Assembly: GCF_000015565.1 (NCBI RefSeq)
Contig: NC_008786.1
Coordinates: 2,976,001-3,040,000, forward strand
Reading direction: 5' to 3'
DNA length: 64,000 nt
DNA from: Verminephrobacter eiseniae EF01-2
GTDB taxonomy: Bacteria; Pseudomonadota; Gammaproteobacteria; Burkholderiales; Burkholderiaceae_C
Position numbers and translations under genes: made by a program. The notes beneath the pieces are model-generated. The model did no database searches, was not told where the DNA came from, and saw only the letters and a list, made by a program, of their open reading frames with translations. Positions 57,527 through 64,000 of this stretch are shown here, in pieces (position 1 is the first letter of the stretch; the number at the start of each line of letters is the position of its first letter).

Positions 57527-59923
57527 ATGACCACTGTGGCCGACATTCTCCGCACCATGGACTACGGTCCCTGCCTCGAAGCGGCTGCTCCCGTGCACAG
57601 CTGGCTGGACGCGCATGCGCACAGCTTCAGGCACTTCATCCACGGCGAGTTCGTGGCGCCGGCGCAGAACGAATACTTCGAGGTCTTCAACCCCGCCACC
57701 GAAGAGCGTCTGGCCCGCGTGGCCCACGGCTCGGACGCCGACATCGACCAAGCCGTGGCCGCCGCACGCCAGGCGCTGCCCGCCTGGTCGGGGTTGTCCG
57801 GCCACCAGCGCGCGCGCTACCTCTATGCCATCGCGCGGCATCTGCAAAAGCATGCGCGCTTCTTCGCCGTGCTGGAGACCATGGACAACGGCAAGACCAT
57901 CCGCGAGTCGCGTGACATCGACATCCCGCTGGTGGTGCGCCACTTCTATCACCACGCGGGCTGGGCACAACTGCTGGACAGCGAGTTTCCCGCGCACCAA
58001 GCCGTGGGCGTGTGCGGGCAGATCGTGCCCTGGAACTTTCCCTTGCTGATGCTGGCCTGGAAGGTGGCGCCGGCGCTGGCGGCGGGCAACACCGTGGTGC
58101 TCAAGCCAGCCGAGTTCACGCCGCTCACCGCGCTGGCTTTTGCCGAGCTGTGCGTGGAAGTGGGCCTGCCCGCCGGCGTGCTCAACATCGTCACCGGCGA
58201 CGGCCACACCGGCGCCAGCCTCGTGAACCACGCCGGCGTGGACAAGATCGCCTTCACCGGCTCTACCGCGGTGGGCCGCCTGATTCGCCGGGCCACGGCG
58301 GGCACCGACAAGAAGCTGTCGCTGGAGCTGGGCGGCAAGTCGCCGTTCATCGTCTTCGACGACGCCGACCTCGACGCCGCTGTCGAAGGCGTGGTCGACT
58401 CCATCTGGTTCAACCAGGGCCAGGTCTGCTGCGCCGGCTCGCGCATCCTCGTGCAGGAAAGCGTGGCCGCGCGCTTCGGCGACAAGCTGCGCGCGCGCAT
58501 GCGCAAGCTGCGCATCGGCAACCCGCTGGACAAGTCGAACGACGTGGGCGCGATCGTCGACCGCGTGCAGTTGCAGCGCATCCGCCAGATGGTGGAATCG
58601 GGGCGCGCCGATGGCCTGAGCTGCTGGCAGACCGCGCTGGATGCGCCTTCGAGCGGCCATTTCTTTGCGCCCACGTTCTTCGAAGACGTGCCCGCAGCGC
58701 ATGCCCTGGCGCAGGAGGAAATCTTCGGGCCCGTGGTCATTTCGATGGGCTTTCGCACGCTCGACGAAGCCGTGGCCCTGGCCAACCACAGCCGCTACGG
58801 GCTGGCTGCATCGTTGTGGTCGGAGAACATCGATGTCTGCCTCACGGTGGCTGCGCAGTTGGCGGCCGGGGTGGTGTGGGTCAACGGCGCCAACATGTTC
58901 GACGCGGCCGCCGGCTTCGGTGGCTACCGCGAAAGCGGCTTCGGCCGCGAAGGCGGGCGCGAAGGCATGCACGAGTACCTGGTGCCCAAGTGGCTTCATG
59001 CGCCCGGCGCGCAGCAGGCGCAGGACGCACCCGTGCAGGTGGCTGCGCACCTGGCACCGACGGAGGCGGGCGCGGCGCGTTCCATCGACCGCAGCGCCAA
59101 GTTCTACATCGGCGGCAAGCAGGTTCGTCCGGACTCAGGCTACAGCTTCGGCGTGCGTTCCGGCAGCGGCGCGCTGTTGGGTCATGCCGGCTTCGGCAAC
59201 CGCAAGGACATCCGCAATGCGGTGGAAACCGCACGCAAGGCCGGCAACTGGTCGCAAGCCAGCGGCCATGCACGCGCGCAGGTGCTGTACTACTTCGCGG
59301 AAAACCTCGGCGCGCGTGCGCAGACCTTCATTGCCCATCTGCAGGCCATCGACGGCATCAGCGAGGCCGCCGCCAGCCAGCAGTTTGAACAGGTGCTGGC
59401 GCGCGTGTTCCACTACGCCGCCATGGCCGACAAGCACGATGGCAGCGTTCATTCGACGCTGACCGCCCACGTCACGTTGGCCATGAACGAGCCTTTCGGC
59501 GTGGTCGGCGTGCGCAGCCCAGCGCACACGCCCTTGCTGGCGGCGCTGTCCCTGGCCCTGCCGCTGCTGGCCACGGGCAATCGCGTGGTGCTGGTGCCGC
59601 CGCCGGATGCGTCCCTGATGTTCGCCGACCTGTACCAGGTGCTCGACACCAGCGACATGCCTGCCGGCGTGCTCAACATCGTGTGGGGCGACAGCGACGA
59701 GCTGGCCGAAGTGCTGGCCCTGCACGACGACGTCGACGCCCTGTGGTACTTCGGGCCTGCGGCCGGCGCCGCCAGGGTGCAGGCGGCTTCGGCGGGCAAC
59801 CTGAAGTCGACCTGGGTCCAGCGCCGTCAACTGGACTGGACATCGCGCGAGCAAGGGCAGGGCGGCGAGTTCATGCGCCATGCCACGCAGGTCAAGAACG
59901 TCTGGATTCCCTATGGCGAATAA
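57527..59923 (+). CDS. Double-domain aldehyde dehydrogenase
   Basis: 798 residues. Domain 1 (about 35-500) is a full ALDH: PWNFPLLMLAWKVAPALAAG, NAD-site KIAFTGSTAVGRLI, catalytic Glu in LSLELGGKSPFIVF, and catalytic Cys in NQGQVCCAGSRI. Domain 2 (about 530-798) repeats the fold (KFYIGGKQVRPDSGYSFGVR, GVVGVRSPAHTPLLAALSLA) but stops early and shows no Glu/Cys pair. So it is probably structural, as in known two-domain family members. It likely oxidises the acetaldehyde released by the aldolase. It is the last gene of the operon. Confidence 0.9.
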   Translation: MTTVADILRTMDYGPCLEAAAPVHSWLDAHAHSFRHFIHGEFVAPAQNEYFEVFNPATEERLARVAHGSDADIDQAVAAARQALPAWSGLSGHQRARYLYAIARHLQKHARFFAVLETMDNGKTIRESRDIDIPLVVRHFYHHAGWAQLLDSEFPAHQAVGVCGQIVPWNFPLLMLAWKVAPALAAGNTVVLKPAEFTPLTALAFAELCVEVGLPAGVLNIVTGDGHTGASLVNHAGVDKIAFTGSTAVGRLIRRATAGTDKKLSLELGGKSPFIVFDDADLDAAVEGVVDSIWFNQGQVCCAGSRILVQESVAARFGDKLRARMRKLRIGNPLDKSNDVGAIVDRVQLQRIRQMVESGRADGLSCWQTALDAPSSGHFFAPTFFEDVPAAHALAQEEIFGPVVISMGFRTLDEAVALANHSRYGLAASLWSENIDVCLTVAAQLAAGVVWVNGANMFDAAAGFGGYRESGFGREGGREGMHEYLVPKWLHAPGAQQAQDAPVQVAAHLAPTEAGAARSIDRSAKFYIGGKQVRPDSGYSFGVRSGSGALLGHAGFGNRKDIRNAVETARKAGNWSQASGHARAQVLYYFAENLGARAQTFIAHLQAIDGISEAAASQQFEQVLARVFHYAAMADKHDGSVHSTLTAHVTLAMNEPFGVVGVRSPAHTPLLAALSLALPLLATGNRVVLVPPPDASLMFADLYQVLDTSDMPAGVLNIVWGDSDELAEVLALHDDVDALWYFGPAAGAARVQAASAGNLKSTWVQRRQLDWTSREQGQGGEFMRHATQVKNVWIPYGE

Positions 59924-59978
59924 CCCGGGCAACGCGAATGCTTCGAAGGAGCCGGTCGGGCCTTAAGTTGCCCCGTGC

Positions 59979-60547
59979 TCACATCACGGCGATGTGTTGG
60001 TGAATGCGAGTGAGCAGCGCCTCGAAATCGGGCTGCCCCTGGTAGTAGAGCGCAGCGGTCTTGCGGTACTCCTGAGCGAATCGCAGGCGTTGGCCAGTAT
60101 CACCCAGGACGAACGCCTGGTTCTGCGCAATGACCTGTTCATCCCCGGTGCGAAACCTTTGCGCTTTGTGCTCTTGATAGGCGGGAGTGTGCAGGAAGTC
60201 CTGCACCTCTTGCAGCCCCTGATGAGCGCAGCCAGCTCGTCGTAGTAAGCACGCCGCGACTCAACGTGCGCTGGCTTGTCTTGGTTGCGGCCCGTCTTCA
60301 CGTCCATGCCATGGGGCGGCTCAATTCGGATATCGATGTCTTCCGAGAAGCGGTGGATGATGCCGAACCCCTTAGATAAGGACGTGCCGCCCTTCAGCTC
60401 GAACTGGAAGCCCTGGGCCTGCAAGCCCCACAGGCAATGCATGATCCAGTAGTCCTTCTCGACCAGCATGGGATCGAGCCCTCGCTCATCCGCGACGACA
60501 GCGAGCAATTGATCGAAGTCCCGCCGATCGTGCAAAAAATCAGCCAC
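59979..60547 (-). pseudogene. AbiEii-type nucleotidyltransferase toxin, internally deleted and frameshifted
   Basis: From a GTG at 60547 the frame encodes ERGLDPMLVEKDYWIMHCLW and the nucleotidyltransferase core FELKGGTSLSKGFGIIHRFS followed by EDIDIRIEPP. After YYDELAALI the sense shifts frame into VQDFLHTPAYQEHKAQRFRT ... DFEALLTRIHQHIAVM, the normal C-terminus. Compared with the ~300-residue family, roughly 100 central residues are missing, so the gene is broken twice at one point. AbiEii toxins transfer nucleotides to tRNA. It overlaps the antitoxin gene by 8 bases. Confidence 0.75.
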
Positions 60548-61151
60548 CCGACCACTCTCTCAGGCGCTTGCGCGTGGACAGATTGCCGAAACGATCAGCG
60601 GCACGTTGCAATTGGGCTGGCTCGAACGAGGGCAGCTTGCTGCGTGCCTGGCGCAACACCGCATCGCGATCCTCTGCCAACTCATCGAGGTTGTTCAGCA
60701 GGTCCACGTAGAGGAACTCCGGGGTCAGCTTCTTGGGGAAGCGCGGCTTCACCCGGAAATCGAACTGCCGGTTACCCAGCTTGAAGACGCCATGGCGCTT
60801 GTGGTTATAGACCACGGTGCGGTTATAGAGCTGGGTCGTGCCCAGGCCCACGGAGTTGTAGGCCGAGGGAAAGAAGACCAGGAAGTCCTTGTCTCGCAGA
60901 AACCCGCCCACAACCTGCTCGTCGGCAGGCGGCAGCGGGCCAAAGCTGGACTGCTTGGGTGCGTAGTACAGACCCTGAGCGAGCTTCTTGAGCTTTCCGG
61001 TAGCGACCAGTTCACGCAGATGCCTATCCACAGCGGTGGACAGACGTGCGAGATCTTCGCGCCGGTAGACGCGCCCGGCCTGCAACCCATCGGCGAGATG
61101 CGCGGCAGCACCTCGCAACGAGGTGGCAGACGATGAGACCAAGGCTGACAT
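60540..61151 (-). CDS. AbiEi-like antitoxin / DUF6088 transcriptional regulator
   Basis: 203 residues and apparently intact. N-terminal winged-helix region: YRREDLARLSTAVDRHLREL, followed by ATGKLKKLAQGLYYAPKQSS, typical of AbiEi/DUF6088 proteins. The C-terminal domain includes NRTVVYNHKRHGVFKLGNRQ and TPEFLYVDLLNNLDELAEDR. In type IV AbiE systems it represses the operon and neutralises the toxin. Here the adjacent toxin is broken, so it is an orphan antitoxin. Confidence 0.8.
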   Translation of the reverse strand: MSALVSSSATSLRGAAAHLADGLQAGRVYRREDLARLSTAVDRHLRELVATGKLKKLAQGLYYAPKQSSFGPLPPADEQVVGGFLRDKDFLVFFPSAYNSVGLGTTQLYNRTVVYNHKRHGVFKLGNRQFDFRVKPRFPKKLTPEFLYVDLLNNLDELAEDRDAVLRQARSKLPSFEPAQLQRAADRFGNLSTRKRLREWSGG

Positions 61152-61251
61152 GACTGGAATTTTATTGACGTTTCATGCATTTTAGTAGCCAAAGTGAACC
61201 TGTGTCAGGGTACTTTGGCCAAGCAGCACTCCTATATGCTTGGCAACATCG

Positions 61252-61504
61252 ATGTCAAACAATCCATCACCAGATATCCCACCGCATCCAGACGAGATCA
61301 ATGGGCTGGTCCACCACTTCATCGAACGGTACGACCTCTGGCAGGCAGACGGTTGCGCAGCGGCGCGTGAATATCTGCTGACCTGCTATGCCCGGATCGA
61401 CGGGCACTACGAGCAACTCAGGGCCTGGGCCGAGCACATGGAACAGGCGCGCCAGCTCGCAGCATCGTTCATGCAATCGTCCGCCTATCACGACCTGGTG
61501 CTTA
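61252..61504 (+). pseudogene. 5' part of a small gene split by an IS630 element
   Basis: From the ATG at 61252 the frame reads NNPSPDIPPHPDEINGLVHH, then LTCYARIDGHYEQLRAWAEH, and SSAYHDLVL up to the insertion point at TA (61503-61504). Helical, no recognised family. After removing the element and one TA copy, the frame continues NGIAPDGIVDW at 62526. The last residues before the present stop (RAFLI) come from the element's end. Confidence 0.6.
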
Positions 61505-61517
61505 GAGCATTTTTGAT

Positions 61518-62084
61518 TTAAGTAGAAACATATCCAGAAGATGAAAAGTAGTTGGACAATTCCTGTGGTGTAAAACAATCAAGCAGGTGCCCGATGGTAT
61601 TCCAAAGTCCATCGACAGTACGCTGTTCAGCTTGCCTGAGCAGGGCTTTCAGTTTGGAAAAGAATTTTTCGATAGGGTTCAAATCTGGTGAGTAAGGCGG
61701 AAGATAACGCAATGTTGCACCAACCCCCTCAATGGCCTCACGCACACCAGAGACTTTATGGCTGGACAAATTATCAGCGATCACGATATCACCAGGGTGC
61801 AGCGTAGGACACAGAAATTGCTGTATATAGGCCAGGAATGCTTCGCCATCCATAGGGCCATCCAAGACCATTGGGGCGGTCACGGCGTTTACCCGCAAGC
61901 CGGCAATGAAGGTGGTGATTTTCCGGTGACCATGTGGAACACTGGCTATGCAACGCTGTCCCTTCGGCGAACGGCCTCGTGTGCGGGTCATGTTGGTGGA
62001 TGTGCCCGTCTCATCAAGGAACACAAGCTTTGTTGCGTCAAGTGCTGGCTGGCTTTCCTTCCATGCAACCCGATCCGCTTGCAC
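61518..62084 (-). CDS. IS630 transposase, second frame (DDE domain)
   Basis: 189-residue catalytic part: first Asp in [13 protein letters not shown], second Asp in [11 protein letters not shown], Glu in [16 protein letters not shown]. The open frame extends upstream to the A8 run near 62117, so the listed start is only the first possible initiation codon and the natural product is likely the frameshift fusion. No damage is visible. Confidence 0.88.
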   Translation of the reverse strand: MQADRVAWKESQPALDATKLVFLDETGTSTNMTRTRGRSPKGQRCIASVPHGHRKITTFIAGLRVNAVTAPMVLDGPMDGEAFLAYIQQFLCPTLHPGDIVIADNLSSHKVSGVREAIEGVGATLRYLPPYSPDLNPIEKFFSKLKALLRQAEQRTVDGLWNTIGHLLDCFTPQELSNYFSSSGYVST

Positions 62085-62088
62085 ATCC

Positions 62089-62454
62089 TTACGCTCTTGC
62101 TCGCTGGCGTGCAGAGTTTTTTTTAAAGCTCAAACCCCATTTATTCAGTTGGTGCCATAGGGCTGGGGCTTTGATCGTTATCCCATGCTCGGCCAGCCGT
62201 TCGCACATCTCGCGCAGTGTCAAATCCGCTCTGTCTTTAATCCATTCCCGCAACATAGGCTCCACTGGAGCAAGGCAAGATTTCCGATGCCCGCCAATCT
62301 GGAAACTATGTCGAATACCTTCTTCAAGACGCGTCTTGACTTGGTACACCCATACTCGACTGACTTCAAAACGCTTGGCAATATCGGTAGGACGATCTCC
62401 TTGTTCTATCGCCTTCAGCACCCTATCTCGCAAATCCTGCGAATACGCTTGCAT
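62089..62454 (-). CDS. IS630 transposase, first frame
   Basis: 121 residues: an N-terminal HTH of the paired/IS630 type, [20 protein letters not shown] followed by [20 protein letters not shown], and a second helical segment ending [15 protein letters not shown]. An A8 run (minus strand, 62117-62124) lies within FKKN. A +1 shift, or loss of one A by polymerase slippage, would enter the second frame as [13 protein letters not shown]. Confidence 0.88.
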   Translation of the reverse strand: MQAYSQDLRDRVLKAIEQGDRPTDIAKRFEVSRVWVYQVKTRLEEGIRHSFQIGGHRKSCLAPVEPMLREWIKDRADLTLREMCERLAEHGITIKAPALWHQLNKWGLSFKKNSARQRARA

Positions 62455-62525
62455 TGCATACTCCTTCAGAAAAAAGACGCCGCATCATATCATGAATTGT
62501 TTGGTTTTAAGTCAAATATGCTCTA

Positions 62526-62811
62526 ACGGAATTGCGCCAGACGGAATCGTGGATTGGGGGCGGCAGGCTGCGTCAGCGCGCTGCGCGAAGCAATTTTTGC
62601 GCTTGCCGTCGATGGCTGGGCTTCAGTCGATGCCGCTGCGGATTGGATCAGCGCCCAATACCCGGATCAGACGCCGGAGAAGTATGGCTGCCGGACCTGG
62701 CGTCAGGTGATCCATGAATCGCGCCGCTTCGATTTACGTTACAGAGACGAAGACTGTCGGAAGCAGGCCTGGTACCAAGAGCGAACCAAGGTCCAGAAAG
62801 TTGGACGGTAG
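62526..62811 (+). pseudogene. 3' part of the split gene, with OST-HTH/LOTUS-like segment
   Basis: After the insertion the frame NGIAPDGIVDW continues from the 5' part. The following sense sequence, AAGCVSALREAIFALAVDGW, ASVDAAADWISAQYPDQTPE and KYGCRTWRQVIHESRRFDLR, is in a different frame, which implies one more frameshift near the G run at 62556-62560. The pattern of a helical start, Gly-Trp, then a Tyr-Gly motif resembles OST-HTH/LOTUS domains. This is tentative. Confidence 0.45.
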
Positions 62812-62880
62812 CTGGAGGCCAAGCCGGCAGTCGGACGCTGGGGAGGATTGGAATCGCCCCTGACGTGCCCCTGAAACGAA

Positions 62881-62907
62881 ACAAGGACCCGAAGGTCCTT
62901 GTTTTTA
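62881..62907. terminator. Terminator between the split gene and tRNA-His
   Basis: Stem ACAAGGACC / GGTCCTTGT with a CGAA loop, followed by TTTTT on the plus strand. On the minus strand, downstream of tRNA-His, the tail is TTTCGTTT, so it may work in both directions. Confidence 0.75.
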
Positions 62908-62918
62908 CTAGCATTTCT

Positions 62919-62995
62919 TGGGGTGGCTGATGGGACTCGAACCCACGACGACAGGAATCACAATCCTGGACTCTACCAACTGAGCTACAGCCACC
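62919..62995 (-). tRNA. tRNA-His (GTG anticodon)
   Basis: 77 bases including encoded CCA. The acceptor stem GGTGGCTG pairs with CAGCCACC over 8 bp, including the extra G-1:C73 pair special to tRNA-His. The anticodon loop is TTGTGAT (GTG) on a CCAGG/CCTG-type stem, and the T loop is GGTTCGAACCC. It is followed by a terminator. It lies next to a region of insertion and gene decay. Confidence 0.97.
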
Positions 62996-63098
62996 GTAGC
63001 CGCGCATTGTAGCCGGTGATTTGGCCCCTTCGGGGCCAGCGCCATCGATCGCCGCCCGTTGCCGTCCATTGGAGGGACCCGGCGGCAGCCGGCCGGCG

Positions 63099-64000
63099 TC
63101 AATTTTCTGCGATCTCTGGCGCCGCGACTTGCGGGCGTGGCGCCTGGATCCGGACCTTCAGGCGCTGCTTGAGCAGTTCGTAGTAGGCCAGGACCTCGGC
63201 CCGCGCCAGCCACTGCGCGTACTGCTGCTGCTCCTGTTGCGCGCGCTGCGCATCGGGCGCCTGGCGCGCGAGCACGCGGTTGATCTTGACCACCGCGTAG
63301 CCAGCAGCCCCCAGGTCGACGCCCGTCCATGCGGGCAGCGCGTCAGCGGGCGTGCGCAGGGCCGCATCGATCACCGGGCGCGGCAGGTTTTGGCCCTGCC
63401 CGCGCGCGATTTCGGTGGCGGCCGCCAGCCCTGTGGCCGTGGCGGGGTCGGCTTTCCAGGCGCTCAGTTTGGCCTGGCCTTCCTGCTGCGCCAGTGCTGC
63501 CGATTTTTCCGCCACATACAGGCTGCGCACGCGTTCGCGCACCTGCGCCAATGGCAGGGTGCTGGCAGGGGTGTAGCTGGTCACGCGGCCGGCGGCCATT
63601 TGCTGAGGGCCTATTTCCACGGCTTCGGTGTTGCGTTTGTTTTGCAGCGTATCCGGCGCGAACAGCGCCTGCAGGAATTTGCTGCTGGCCAATGCGCCCT
63701 TGGCGCCGGGCGCCGGGGTGCGGCTGACATTGGTGGCGCTTTGCAGCTTGAGTTTGAGCTTGTCGGCCACGGGCAGCAGGCTGTCGGCCTGCTCGTACAC
63801 CGCGTTGCTGAAGGATTCGGCCATTTCGGCAAATTGGCGCTGCGCCCGCTGCTGCCCCAACTCGGCGGCGATGACCGCCCGCGCCTCCTCGAAACCGGGC
63901 TGGGGCGGGGTCTTGATGTCGGTCAGTTCGATGATGTGGTAGCCGAATTCGGTTTCCACCACATCGCTGATCTGGCCTTTCTTCAGCGCGAAGACGGCTT
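63099..64000 (-). CDS. ppiD: Periplasmic peptidyl-prolyl isomerase PpiD (SurA-like), 3' part
   Basis: About 300 C-terminal residues; the gene continues beyond the right window edge. The parvulin domain end AVFALKKGQISDVVETEFGY then HIIELTDIK is clear, followed by the PpiD-type C-terminal region with LLPVADKLKLKLQSATNVSR, TNVSRTPAPGAKG and LPRPVIDAALRTPADALP. PpiD is an inner-membrane-anchored chaperone near the Sec translocon. The frame is open to the edge at 64000. Confidence 0.9.
   Translation of the reverse strand, partial: AVFALKKGQISDVVETEFGYHIIELTDIKTPPQPGFEEARAVIAAELGQQRAQRQFAEMAESFSNAVYEQADSLLPVADKLKLKLQSATNVSRTPAPGAKGALASSKFLQALFAPDTLQNKRNTEAVEIGPQQMAAGRVTSYTPASTLPLAQVRERVRSLYVAEKSAALAQQEGQAKLSAWKADPATATGLAAATEIARGQGQNLPRPVIDAALRTPADALPAWTGVDLGAAGYAVVKINRVLARQAPDAQRAQQEQQQYAQWLARAEVLAYYELLKQRLKVRIQAPRPQVAAPEIAEN

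Larger units (their letters stand above)
61505..62523 (-). mobile_element. IS630-family element with two-frame transposase
   Basis: 1019 bp with 18-bp imperfect inverted repeats GAGCATTTTTGATTTAAG and GAGCATATTTGACTTAAA (15 of 18 match), flanked by TA at 61503-61504 and 62524-62525. Both transposase frames lie on the minus strand. The AT-rich ends contrast with the host DNA. It differs from the IS630 element at 765-1876 in ends and gene layout. Confidence 0.92.

Overview
This window is GC-rich chromosomal DNA from a betaproteobacterium, most likely Burkholderiales, family Comamonadaceae. The supporting gene orders are rplM-rpsI, pyrG-kdsA-DUF1330-eno-ftsB and alaA-hom-thrC-mobB-moeA-moaD. Bug-type and branched-chain-type solute-binding proteins without transporter genes, many insertion sequences, palindromic repeats and decaying genes resemble the earthworm symbiont Verminephrobacter. 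That genus assignment is inference from memory of the group, not a search.

Layout. 1-2032: an IS5-family element cut by the window edge, with an intact IS630-family element inserted at its end; together they truncate a nitronate monooxygenase gene. 2204-34609: mostly core genes. These are a two-component system, AmpG-type permease, M48 protease, ribosomal proteins L13/S9, a bactofilin, ErpA, AnmK, an M23 peptidase, TyrS, a LysR/DUF2917 divergent pair, a Bug protein, the pyrG-to-ftsB cluster, coaBC-dut, a ribosomal oxygenase, homoserine/threonine synthesis and molybdopterin genes. Three copies of a 109-161 bp palindromic element with IS630-like TA target duplications lie between genes here.

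34910-48466 (minus strand) is an accessory catabolic cluster. It has two Rieske oxygenase alpha/beta pairs sharing one ferredoxin reductase, a CoA ligase, a thiolase-fold protein lacking the usual Cys/His/Cys residues, a DUF35-SDR fusion, a cyclase-family hydrolase, a second SDR and two paralogous solute-binding proteins. Most genes overlap by ATGA. I infer CoA activation, ring hydroxylation, and carbon-carbon cleavage by a thiolase-fold/DUF35 pair, by analogy with the steroid side-chain aldolases Ltp2/ChsH2. The alpha1/beta1 junction carries a fresh 356-bp tandem duplication that creates a chimeric ORF. A 60-bp hairpin repeat is inserted in frame at the start of the SDR gene.

49189-59923 (plus strand) is an eight-gene sugar or polyol operon: binding protein, Zn-dehydrogenase, FGGY kinase, SorC regulator, ABC ATPase, permease, DeoC-type aldolase and a double-domain aldehyde dehydrogenase. 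Two matching palindromes upstream are candidate operators. The logic is uptake, oxidation, phosphorylation, retro-aldol cleavage to an aldehyde, and oxidation of that aldehyde.

59979-62811 is a decaying region: an AbiE-type antitoxin with an internally deleted toxin, and a two-ORF IS630 element splitting a small gene. A tRNA-His and the 3' part of ppiD close the window.
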